This document shows, one piece after another, positions 9,790 through 16,735 of a stretch of 64,000 nucleotides of DNA (positions are counted from its first letter, which is position 1; every line of letters begins with the position of its first letter). The translations under genes and the position numbers were made by a program. The stretch is from Saccharothrix sp. ST-888 (lineage in GTDB: Bacteria; Actinomycetota; Actinomycetes; Streptomycetales; Streptomycetaceae), in assembly GCF_000955975.1 (NCBI RefSeq), contig NZ_JYJF01000021.1:1-64000 (forward strand), in the 5' to 3' direction. A model generated the notes under the pieces. The model saw only the letters and a program-made list of their open reading frames with translations. It ran no database searches and was not told where the DNA came from.

Positions 9790-9795
9790 TACTCT
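9790..9795 (+). promoter_or_regulatory. -10 element of leaderless 9802 gene
   Basis: TACTCT, then GGTGTT, then ATG at 9802: 6-nt spacing with no ribosome binding site. It gives this gene its own promoter despite following the 9106 gene by 69 bp. Confidence 0.5.
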
Positions 9796-9801
9796 GGTGT
9801 T

Positions 9802-10863
9802 ATGGGTGACCCGCGCGAACCTCCGGAGGGTACGCCCGACGGAGGTTCCGGAAACGAGGACGAGTACCGATCCGTCGTGTTCGACGAGTCGTTCGTCCGG
9901 GCTGCCCGGATCCAGGAGCTGTCGGCCAGCGAGCGGCTCGGCGGTTACTCGCGCGGGGTGCGGCCGAGGTTCGGATTCGGACAGATCGGTTCGCTGCCCC
10001 GGCAGGCGGTGGCGCTGCTGCTGATCGTCGTGATGGCCTTCGCGGCGGCCGTCTACTTCGGTGTGAGCTCACCGCGCCGGATCGGGGTCCAGCCGACCGG
10101 CAACCAACTGACCGTCAGTGTGGTCGCACTCAGCCCGAGTTCGCCGGTCTCCGCGGTGGCGGACCCGAAGAACCCGTTCGCCGCGCTGCCCTCCGGCTAC
10201 GCGGACGGCGCGGCCGGTCTCGGCACCCCGGCGGGCGCGGCCACGGCCCACTTCACCCGGGTCGAGGTCACCCGGGCGCTGGACACCGTCCAGCGCTTCC
10301 TGGTCGCCTCCTCGATGGACCCCGCGACCCTGGAGCAGGAGGCGACGGGTGCGGTTCGCACCCTGGTGACGCCCGGCGAGCAGGCGCAGTACGACCAGAG
10401 CCTGAACTCGCCGAACGACGACCAGCACCACGCCGCCACCGGTTGGCTGGTCCGCTTCGACCCGGGCAGGGTGGCGCTGGCCGTCGACTCGGTCAAGGTC
10501 TCCGGTGGCATGAAGGTCACCGAGGCGGACAGCGGGACGCTGGAGATCGACACCGACCACACCTTCGTCTACGCCCTGCGGACCGCCGGGACGGACACCT
10601 CCGGGCCGGTGAGCCTGTTCAGTGTCCGCCGCGAGCTGCGGTTCGAGTTCGACCACACGGACATCGGCGCGGCCAGGGTGCGGCTGGTCGACTCCGTCCT
10701 GCAGGCCGGGCCCACGGCGTGCGGAGTGCAGCTGGCCGACCACCTGCAGCCGCTGCTGGCCGGGCAGTCGGCCGGCCCGCCGCCCGCGGTGAACCCGGGG
10801 GACCACTCGGTGCCGGCCTGGCAGCAGTGCGGGGTGCTCGCGCCGATCACCGCCGAGCACTGA
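9802..10863 (+). CDS. Membrane protein resembling the Streptomyces SCO2583 family
   Basis: A 353-residue protein with a short acidic cytoplasmic N-terminus, one membrane helix (about 70-90, AVALLLIVVMAFAAAVYFGV) and a roughly 260-residue outer domain. The outer part contains a mixed alpha/beta-looking region (FTRVEVTRALDTVQRFLVAS ... VRLVDSVLQAGPTACGVQLADHLQPLLAG) with two cysteines near the end that could form a disulphide. The N-terminal motif DEYRSVVFDESFVRAA is shared with the preceding gene, so the pair look like paralogues with different outer domains. A role in the envelope or spore wall is inferred from the neighbour; no catalytic motif is visible. Confidence 0.7.
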   Translation: MGDPREPPEGTPDGGSGNEDEYRSVVFDESFVRAARIQELSASERLGGYSRGVRPRFGFGQIGSLPRQAVALLLIVVMAFAAAVYFGVSSPRRIGVQPTGNQLTVSVVALSPSSPVSAVADPKNPFAALPSGYADGAAGLGTPAGAATAHFTRVEVTRALDTVQRFLVASSMDPATLEQEATGAVRTLVTPGEQAQYDQSLNSPNDDQHHAATGWLVRFDPGRVALAVDSVKVSGGMKVTEADSGTLEIDTDHTFVYALRTAGTDTSGPVSLFSVRRELRFEFDHTDIGAARVRLVDSVLQAGPTACGVQLADHLQPLLAGQSAGPPPAVNPGDHSVPAWQQCGVLAPITAEH

Positions 10864-10921
10864 CCGCCGCTGTACCGACCGCCGAGCCCTGGCGCCGAGC
10901 CCCGGCGGTGCAGGGCCCGGA

Positions 10922-10989
10922 GCGCGGGGAACGCCGAAGCCCACGGACCGGCCGGGTGCGCACGCAGTCGGTCGAGCGGTTCCCCGCGC
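10922..10989. repeat. Interspersed palindromic element between convergent genes
   Basis: An 11-bp inverted repeat GCGCGGGGAAC ... GTTCCCCGCGC enclosing 46 bp, between the 9802 gene and the convergent M48 peptidase gene. Very similar GCGCGGGGAAC-bounded elements occur many times in Streptomyces intergenic regions, where they resemble REP-type sequences and may also act as bidirectional terminators. Confidence 0.5.
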
Positions 10990-11023
10990 CCCTGGGGCGC
11001 TGCCTGGTCGTGTGCTGCGGGTG

Positions 11024-12064
11024 TCAGTCCTGGTCGGAGTTGCGGGAGCCGGTGAAGGTGTCGCGGAGCTTTCCGCCGACGTTGCCGACGCCGCCCGCCA
11101 CATCGCGGAGCAGGCCCATCAGCGGGTCCTTGCTCTCCTTGACGCTCTTGGAGTACGAGTCCGCGGCGGCCTTCCACTGCTCGCCGACCGAGGCGTCCGG
11201 GTCGTCCGCGCGGCGCGGGTAGGCACCGGCGAGGATCGAGCGGTACTCCTCGCTCTCCGCCCACTTCTTCAGCTTGGCCACCCGGACCACCGCGAAGGGG
11301 TGGGTCTGCGGCAGCACCTGGAGGAGCTTGAGCACGCCGTCGCGCAGGTCGCCGGCCTTCTCGTACTCCTCGGCCTGCTCCAGGAAGGCGTCCACGTTCA
11401 TCTCGGCCAGGTTGTGGCCGCCGGCCAGCTTCATCAGACCGCGCATGGAGGCCTGGAGGTCCTGGCCGGCCAGCAGTCCGGCCCGGTCGCAGGAGAGCTC
11501 CGCCTTGCGGAACCACTCCTTGAGCGCGGTGATCACGGCGGTGATGGCCAGGTTGCCGAGCGGGAGCCAGGCGATCCTGGTGGCGATGTTGGTGAGGATC
11601 AGCAGCATCGTCCGGTAGACCGCGTGGCCGGACATCGCGTGGCCGACCTCGTGGCCGATCACGGCCCGCAGCTCCTCCTCGTCGAGCAGCTCGACCAGGC
11701 CGCTGGTCACCACGATGACCGGGGTGTCCATGCCGATGCACATGGCGTTCACCGCAGGGTCCTGGGTCACGTACAGGTCGGGCACCCGCTCCAGGTCCAG
11801 GACGTACGCCGCGTCGCGGACCATGGCGTGCAGCTCGGGGAACTGCCGCTCGCCGGTCCGCACGGCGGTGGCCAGGAACATCAGGCGGATGCTGCGCTCG
11901 GAGACCAGGCCGGCCAGCTTCTTGAGGACCTCGTCGAAGCCGGAGAGCTTGCGCAGGGAGACCAGGGCGGAACGGTCCGCCGGGTGCTCCCAGGCCCGGG
12001 TGGAGATCCCGGGGAAGCGCTCGCGGCGGCGGCTCGGCGTGTTCGGCTTGGTCATGTCGGTCAT
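11024..12064 (-). CDS. M48 family zinc metallopeptidase
   Basis: A 346-residue protein with the zinc motif H138-E-V-G-H142 in IGHEVGHAMSGHA and an HtpX/Ste24-like layout: an N-terminal region with LDLERVPDLYVTQD and NAMCIGMDTPVIVVTSGLVELL ahead of the motif, and a hydrophobic stretch after it (MLLILTNIATRIAWLPLGNLAITAVI) that may be membrane-embedded. It probably degrades damaged membrane or surface proteins. The ATG at 12064 follows AGGAGGT with 6-nt spacing. The gene is monocistronic and convergent with the gene on its left. A second, different M48 enzyme (htpX) lies near 50.5 kb. Confidence 0.88.
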   Translation of the reverse strand: MTDMTKPNTPSRRRERFPGISTRAWEHPADRSALVSLRKLSGFDEVLKKLAGLVSERSIRLMFLATAVRTGERQFPELHAMVRDAAYVLDLERVPDLYVTQDPAVNAMCIGMDTPVIVVTSGLVELLDEEELRAVIGHEVGHAMSGHAVYRTMLLILTNIATRIAWLPLGNLAITAVITALKEWFRKAELSCDRAGLLAGQDLQASMRGLMKLAGGHNLAEMNVDAFLEQAEEYEKAGDLRDGVLKLLQVLPQTHPFAVVRVAKLKKWAESEEYRSILAGAYPRRADDPDASVGEQWKAAADSYSKSVKESKDPLMGLLRDVAGGVGNVGGKLRDTFTGSRNSDQD

Positions 12065-12259
12065 GTGAGTACCTCCTGGTCGATGCCGGCACCGGTTCCC
12101 GTCCGGCCCCCGCTGCTGTTGGCTACAACGCCCGTTCGTCCGTACTCGTCCCCGCCGCCCACGGTACGCCGGGGGTCCCGTCCGCTGTCCGCGTGTGCGG
12201 GTCTACGCTGGCTCTACCGGAGGTCCTGCGGGACCGCCCCCTGCCCTGAGGAGCCCACC

Positions 12260-12409
12260 ATGTCCCCTGTCGAGAGCCTGACGCAGCTGGCCGGGCCGAT
12301 CTCCAGCGAAGCGGGACCGGGGCTGTTCCTGCGGATCGTCCTGGTGGCGTCGTTCGTGGGCGTCGGACTGCTGGTCTGGATCATGGCGCGGGCCTTCCGC
12401 AACGACTGA
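12260..12409 (+). CDS. 49-residue single-pass membrane protein
   Basis: A small protein with a short polar N-terminus and one clear membrane helix (about 23-43, LFLRIVLVASFVGVGLLVWIM) ending in ARAFRND. GAGGAG stands 6 nt before ATG 12260 and a -10-like TACGCT lies about 50 nt further upstream. No homologous function is recognised. Together with the next gene it forms a pair of tiny membrane proteins between the M48 peptidase and nadD. Good translation signals argue for a real gene. Confidence 0.65.
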   Translation: MSPVESLTQLAGPISSEAGPGLFLRIVLVASFVGVGLLVWIMARAFRND

Positions 12410-12555
12410 GCCGGCGACCGGCCTTCGGCGGACGCCTACGAGGGGTCAGACGCGGTGGGCCGCCGAGCGGTTGCCGTAACGCCACCCGTACGATAGGGAT
12501 GCAGGCCACCGGCCCGCGTCCTGGTCCCTCACCGAGCCGAGAAGGTCCGCCGACC

Positions 12556-12702
12556 ATGAGCAATAACGTTCTGCCCGCCGTATCCCGGATCGCCGAGGGT
12601 GGCAACCACGAGAGCCTCAACCCGCTGCTGACCGGCGGCTGCGCCTTCCTGATCCTCCTGCTGCTGCTCTACGTGACCACGCGTTTCAACCGCGACCGCT
12701 GA
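12556..12702 (+). CDS. 48-residue single-pass membrane protein
   Basis: A small protein with a polar N-terminus (SNNVLPAVSRIAEGGNHESLNPLLTGG) and one membrane helix (about 28-41, GCAFLILLLLLYV) followed by basic TTRFNRDR, so the C-terminus should be cytoplasmic. From memory, a similar small protein with the EGGNHESLNP stretch occurs next to nadD in Streptomyces. GAGAAGG lies 11 nt before the ATG; an alternative in-frame ATG at 12499 would add 19 residues. A -10 candidate TACGAT sits at 12489-12494. Function unknown. Confidence 0.65.
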   Translation: MSNNVLPAVSRIAEGGNHESLNPLLTGGCAFLILLLLLYVTTRFNRDR

Positions 12703-12726
12703 GCAGCGCGGGTACCACTGATCGGT

Positions 12727-12764
12727 GGCGAGGAGCGCCCGGCGGCCGCCGGGCGCTCCTCGCC
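12727..12764 (+). terminator. 38-bp perfect palindrome (terminator)
   Basis: A perfect palindrome with 19-bp arms and no unpaired centre, starting 24 nt after the stop of the 48-residue gene; flanking ATCGG/CCGAT can extend the stem. It is a strong Streptomyces-type terminator without a U-tract, insulating nadD. Confidence 0.7.
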
Positions 12765-12772
12765 GTTGCCCC

Positions 12773-12788
12773 GATATCCGCGGATATC
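12773..12788. promoter_or_regulatory. 16-bp palindrome upstream of nadD (candidate operator)
   Basis: GATATCCGCGGATATC is a perfect palindrome, AT-richer than its surroundings, placed just upstream of the expected -35 region of the nadD promoter (-10 candidate TAAGGT at 12819-12824, 8 nt before the ATG). The binding protein is unknown. Confidence 0.35.
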
Positions 12789-12832
12789 CGCGCGTGTCCG
12801 GCGGTAACGAGCGTCGCGTAAGGTGTGGCGGC

Positions 12833-13462
12833 ATGGGACAGCAGGCCGAGACCCCCGGCGGACTGGTGAAGAAGCGCCTCGGCGTGATGGGCGGCACCTT
12901 CGACCCGATCCACCACGGGCACCTGGTCGCCGCCAGCGAGGTGGCGAGCGCATTCCACCTCGATGAGGTGATCTTCGTACCGACCGGACAGCCGTGGCAG
13001 AAGAGCCACCGCGAGGTGACCTCCGCCGAGGACCGCTATCTGATGACGGTCATCGCCACCGCGGAGAACCCGCAGTTCTCGGTCAGCCGGATCGACATCG
13101 ACCGCAAGGGCCCCACCTACACCGTGGACACCCTGCGGGACCTGCACGCCCTGCACCCGGACGCCGAGCTGTTCTTCATCACCGGCGCCGACGCACTCGC
13201 CCAGATCCTCTCCTGGCGCGATTCGGAGGAGCTTTTCGAGCTCGCCCACTTCATCGGATGCACCCGGCCGGGGCACACTCTGTCGGACGCCGGGCTTCCG
13301 GTGGGCGGGGTCTCCCTGGTGGAGGTGCCCGCGCTGGCCATCTCCTCCACGGACTGCCGGATACGGGTCGCCAAGGGCGAGCCGGTCTGGTACCTCGTCC
13401 CGGACGGCGTGGTCCGTTACATCCACAAGCGGGCGCTGTACGCGCCGGCCCAGCAGCCTTGA
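12833..13462 (+). CDS. nadD: Nicotinate-nucleotide adenylyltransferase
   Basis: NAD synthesis: joins nicotinate mononucleotide and ATP to deaminated NAD. The 209-residue product has the nucleotidyltransferase signature [12 protein letters not shown] (about 20-31), [17 protein letters not shown], the ITGADAL stretch and [10 protein letters not shown] near the C-terminus (the ISST-x-x-R adenylyltransferase motif). ATG at 12833 is preceded by TAAGGT at 8 nt, suggesting a near-leaderless message; a start at GTG just before KKRLGVMGG is possible. The LCP gene follows after 16 nt and then rsfS, the conserved actinobacterial order. Confidence 0.96.
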   Translation: MGQQAETPGGLVKKRLGVMGGTFDPIHHGHLVAASEVASAFHLDEVIFVPTGQPWQKSHREVTSAEDRYLMTVIATAENPQFSVSRIDIDRKGPTYTVDTLRDLHALHPDAELFFITGADALAQILSWRDSEELFELAHFIGCTRPGHTLSDAGLPVGGVSLVEVPALAISSTDCRIRVAKGEPVWYLVPDGVVRYIHKRALYAPAQQP

Positions 13463-13478
13463 TCCCGGGAGGGGCCGC

Positions 13479-15200
13479 GTGACCGGAACGGCAGACCGCA
13501 GGGGACCGGAGGACGGCGGCTGGTACCAGCAGCCGGGTTACGACGGGTACGGGCAGCCGGTGCACGGCCAGGGCCAGGGACAGCAGGACCAGGGGCGGGA
13601 CCCGTACGGGTACGGGCAGCAACAGGGGTACGCCCAGGAGCAGTACCAGGACTACCAGCAGCCCCAGCCGTACGAGCCGCAGCCGCAGGAGTACTACTAC
13701 CAGCAGCAGCCGGTGCACGACCCGTACGCGCAGCCCCAGCAGCCGTACCAGCAGCAGCCTCAGCAGCCGCAGGAGTACTACTACCAGCAGCAGCCGGTGG
13801 CCCAGCCCGTCGTTCAGCCGGTCGCCGCGCCGCCGCGTCCCGCGGAGCCGGTCGCGGAGCCGGTCCCGCCGCAGGCCCGGCGGCCCGTGCCGCAGCCCGT
13901 GCAGCCGGCGGTGAAGCCGCAGGCCGAGCGGGTCGGGGCGGCGCCGGACGACGCCTACGCGACGGGCGAGTTCACCTTCGTCGACGAACCGGCGGAGGAG
14001 ACCGAGGACGTCATCGACTGGCTGAAGTTCGCCGAGTCCCGCAGCGAGCGCCGCGACGAGCGCAAGCGCAGGCTGCGGACCCGGCTGATCGCGGCCGTGG
14101 TGGTGCTGGTCCTGATCGCGGGCGGCGGGGCCGGCTACCTGTGGTGGAGCGGCAAGCTGGGCGGGCCCAAGACCGCGGCGGCGGCGGCCGGGCCGCGGCA
14201 GGTGAACGTGGTCCAGCTGCGGGAGCTCAACGGCAAGGTGAGCAGCGCGCTGCTGGTCGACGACGCGTCCGGGCACAAGGGTTCGGTCCTGCTGCTGCCG
14301 GACACCCTCAAGCTGCCCAGCAGCGGGGAGTCCGCGACCACCTCGCTCGGGCAGGCGATGGACTCGATCGGCGCGTCCGGCACCAGGGACGGTCTCAGCA
14401 CCGTGCTCGGCGCGACCGTGGCCGGCACCTGGCGGCTGGACACCCCCTATCTGAAGCTGCTGGTGGCCCAGCTCGGCGGTGTGAAGGTGGACACCAACGT
14501 CGAGGTGAAGGGCCCGGACGGCAAGGTGGCCGCCCCGGTGGGCAAGGGCGTCACGCTGAACGGCGACGCCGCCGTCACGTACGCCACCACCCAGGCGCCC
14601 GGAGAGGGCCGGGACGCCCAGCTGGCCCGGTTCGGGCAGGTGCTGGACGCGCTGGTGCGGACCATGCCGACCGATCTGTCCGAAGCGCAGGACGACGTGC
14701 ACCGGATGAACGCGGTGCTCGACCCCTCGCTGCCCGAGCAGGCGCTGGCCGGGGTGCTGGCGCAGCTCGCCAAGCTGGCCAAGGACGGCAGCTTCGGCAC
14801 CAGCACGCTCAAGGTGCAGCCGGACGGGACGCTGGACGAGGCCACCGCGGGCGCGCAGGTCAAGGAGGTGCTCGGCGGCACCGTGCACAAGGCCCAGAGC
14901 AGCGGCGGGACCGCCCGGGTCAGCATCGTCAACGCTTCGGGCAGCGACCAGTCGGCGAACACCGCGCTGGTGGCGGTCGCCAACGCCGGTCTGGACGTGA
15001 TCCCGAGCGGGGGCAAGGCGAACAGCACCCAGGCGCTCAGCGAGGTCCGCTACACCGACGACTCCAGGGCGGCCGCCGCGAAGTCGCTGGCGATCACGCT
15101 CGGGCTGAAGGAGTCGGCGGTGAAGAAGACCACCGACGCGCAGAACGCCGACCTGGTGGTGGTCCTGGGCAAGGACTACCAGCCGGGCAAGGGCCAGTAG
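13479..15200 (+). CDS. LytR-CpsA-Psr (LCP)/LytR_C family membrane protein
   Basis: A 573-residue protein with three parts: a cytoplasmic Gln/Tyr/Pro-rich low-complexity region (about 1-150, repeats such as QEYYYQQQPV), a membrane helix (about 204-225), and an outer region. The outer region has an LCP-like domain (about 245-400; LLVAQLGGVKVDTNVEV, GDAAVTYATTQ) and a C-terminal LytR_C domain (SIVNASGSDQSANTALVAVANAGLDVI). LCP proteins transfer glycopolymers from lipid carriers to the wall; S. coelicolor PdtA, an LCP enzyme needed for normal spores, is encoded in the equivalent region as I recall it. The usual LCP arginine pair (AL-x-Y-x-R-x-R) is replaced here by TYATTQ, so enzymatic activity is uncertain. 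GTG 13479 follows GGGAGGGG. Confidence 0.75.
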   Translation: MTGTADRRGPEDGGWYQQPGYDGYGQPVHGQGQGQQDQGRDPYGYGQQQGYAQEQYQDYQQPQPYEPQPQEYYYQQQPVHDPYAQPQQPYQQQPQQPQEYYYQQQPVAQPVVQPVAAPPRPAEPVAEPVPPQARRPVPQPVQPAVKPQAERVGAAPDDAYATGEFTFVDEPAEETEDVIDWLKFAESRSERRDERKRRLRTRLIAAVVVLVLIAGGGAGYLWWSGKLGGPKTAAAAAGPRQVNVVQLRELNGKVSSALLVDDASGHKGSVLLLPDTLKLPSSGESATTSLGQAMDSIGASGTRDGLSTVLGATVAGTWRLDTPYLKLLVAQLGGVKVDTNVEVKGPDGKVAAPVGKGVTLNGDAAVTYATTQAPGEGRDAQLARFGQVLDALVRTMPTDLSEAQDDVHRMNAVLDPSLPEQALAGVLAQLAKLAKDGSFGTSTLKVQPDGTLDEATAGAQVKEVLGGTVHKAQSSGGTARVSIVNASGSDQSANTALVAVANAGLDVIPSGGKANSTQALSEVRYTDDSRAAAAKSLAITLGLKESAVKKTTDAQNADLVVVLGKDYQPGKGQ

Positions 15201-15212
15201 CCGCCCGCGACC

Positions 15213-15243
15213 GAGGGCCCCGGAGAACTCCGCCGGGGCCCTC
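15213..15243 (+). terminator. Terminator after the LCP gene
   Basis: An 11-bp stem GAGGGCCCCGG / CCGGGGCCCTC with a 9-nt loop, 13 nt after the stop codon. It separates the LCP gene from rsfS. Confidence 0.6.
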
Positions 15244-15299
15244 TCGCGTTCATGAGATCCTGGAAACCGTATCTGTGTACATCGAGCGGGAAGAACACC

Positions 15300-15737
15300 G
15301 TGACTGCCACTGACCGGAGCCAGGAACTGATCACCGTCGCCGCCCAGGCGGCGGCCGACAAACTGGCCCACGACATCATCGCCTTCGACGTCAGCGAGGT
15401 GCTGTCGATCACCGACGCCTTCCTGATCGCGTCGGCCTCCAACGACCGCCAGGTCAAGTCGATCGCCGAGGAGATCGAGGACCAGCTGCGCGAGCAGCTC
15501 GACATCAAGCCGGTGCGCCGCGAGGGCGAGCGCGAGGGCCGCTGGATCCTGCTGGACTACCTGGACATCGTGGTCCACGTCCAGCACTCCGAGGAGCGCT
15601 CCTTCTACTCGCTGGACCGGCTCTGGAAGGACTGCCCCGAGCTGCCGCTGCCCGCCGACGCGCTGGCCACCCGGAACCGCCCGGAGAACGTGATCACCGA
15701 CGCCGCGGGCAACGCCGTCGCCGAGGACGAGCGCTGA
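15300..15737 (+). CDS. rsfS: Ribosomal silencing factor RsfS
   Basis: Binds L14 on the 50S subunit and blocks joining of the subunits when nutrients are short. The 145-residue product has the RsfS/Iojap fold: AAADKLAHDIIAFDVSEVLSITDAFLIASASNDRQVKSIAEEIEDQL, then GEREGRWILLDYLDIVVHV and the C-terminal YSLDRLWKDCPEL. The GTG at 15300 follows GGGAAG; the in-frame ATG at 15252 would add 16 residues not seen in the family. Its TGA overlaps the CTG codon proposed as start of the next gene. Confidence 0.95.
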   Translation: MTATDRSQELITVAAQAAADKLAHDIIAFDVSEVLSITDAFLIASASNDRQVKSIAEEIEDQLREQLDIKPVRREGEREGRWILLDYLDIVVHVQHSEERSFYSLDRLWKDCPELPLPADALATRNRPENVITDAAGNAVAEDER

Positions 15738-16381
15738 GCGGCGCCGCGGGGGGCCCGCGCATCGTCTTCTGGCGGCACGGTCAGACGTCCTGGAACCTGG
15801 AGTCCAGGTTCCAGGGCACGACCGACATCGACCTGACCGATCAGGGCATCTTCCAGGCCCAGCGGGCGGCCAAGCTGCTCGCCGGCCTCCGGCCCGACCT
15901 GCTGATCTCCTCCGACCTCACCCGGGCCCGGCGCACCGCCGTCGAGCTGGCCCGGCTCACCGGCCTGGAGGTGGACCACCACGAGGGTCTGCGGGAGACG
16001 TACGCGGGTGAGTGGCAGGGCCTGACCAACGCCGAGATCCGGGCGCGGTTCCCGGAGCAGTACGAGGCGTGGGCCAAGGGCGAGCCGGTCCGGCGCGGTG
16101 GCGGGGAGCTGGCCACCGAGGTGGCGGACCGCTCCGTCCCGGTGGTGATGGCGGCGGTCGAGAAGCTGCCCGTGGAGGGCACGCTGGTCGTGGTCAGCCA
16201 CGGCGGCACCATCCGCACCATGATCGGTCGGCTGCTCGGCATGGAGGCGGAGCAGTGGGAGCGCTTCGGCGGTCTCTCCAACTGCTGCTGGTCGGTGCTG
16301 GGCCAGGGGGCGCGCGGCTGGCGGCTGCTGGAGCACAACGCGGGCACCCTCCCGCAGCCGGTCATCGGGGACGAGACCTGA
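15734..16381 (+). CDS. Histidine phosphatase family protein with apparent CTG start
   Basis: Phosphoglycerate-mutase-like phosphatase. The catalytic RHGQTSWN lies at residues 14-21 (H15 is the phosphoacceptor), followed by SDLTRARRTAVELA, RETYAGEWQGLT and the second histidine in VVVSHGGTIRTMIGRLL. Counting from CTG gives 215 residues, a normal family length. Between the in-frame stop at 15311 and GTG 15971 there is no ATG, GTG or TTG in this frame, and 15971 is already 78 codons beyond the RHG motif. The CTG at 15734 overlaps the rsfS stop as CTGA, the geometry of translational coupling, with GAGGA about 8 nt before it. The family is certain; the CTG start is inferred. Probable substrate: a phosphosugar or phosphoglycerate. 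Confidence 0.85.
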   Translation: MSGAAGGPRIVFWRHGQTSWNLESRFQGTTDIDLTDQGIFQAQRAAKLLAGLRPDLLISSDLTRARRTAVELARLTGLEVDHHEGLRETYAGEWQGLTNAEIRARFPEQYEAWAKGEPVRRGGGELATEVADRSVPVVMAAVEKLPVEGTLVVVSHGGTIRTMIGRLLGMEAEQWERFGGLSNCCWSVLGQGARGWRLLEHNAGTLPQPVIGDET

Positions 16382-16401
16382 GGGCGCCGGTACGACGGGA
16401 T

Positions 16402-16431
16402 TTCGCAGTTCCGGGCCTGACCAGCTAGAGT
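16402..16431 (+). promoter_or_regulatory. Candidate promoter of the first tRNA-Ala
   Basis: TTCGCA (16402-16407) and TAGAGT (16426-16431) with 18-bp spacing, about 55 nt before the tRNA. Confidence 0.35.
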
Positions 16432-16486
16432 CTTCCTCGTTCGCAGGAAAGAACGCCGCCCGAGAGGGAGGCGGGAAGTCCTCCGA

Positions 16487-16559
<73 letters not shown>

Positions 16560-16596
16560 CTCCGCATCGGTGGTCCGTCAGGGCTGCCCGGTTCGC

Positions 16597-16669
<73 letters not shown>

Positions 16670-16676
16670 CAACAGA

Positions 16677-16718
16677 CGCCGAAGGGCGCCTTCCCGGTCG
16701 GGAGGGCGCCCTTCGGCG
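16677..16718 (+). terminator. tRNA transcript terminator
   Basis: A stem of about 19 bp (CGCCGAAGGGCGCC and complement plus TTCCC/GGGAG) with loop GGTC, followed by TTGTGGT, 8 nt after tRNA copy 2. It may also serve the convergent HTH regulator gene, which ends at 16736. Confidence 0.8.
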
Positions 16719-16735
16719 TTGTGGTCCCGCTCCGC

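Noticed and set aside
15971..16381. Phosphatase starting at GTG 15971
   Set aside because: It would lack the catalytic RHG motif, which is intact upstream in the same frame.
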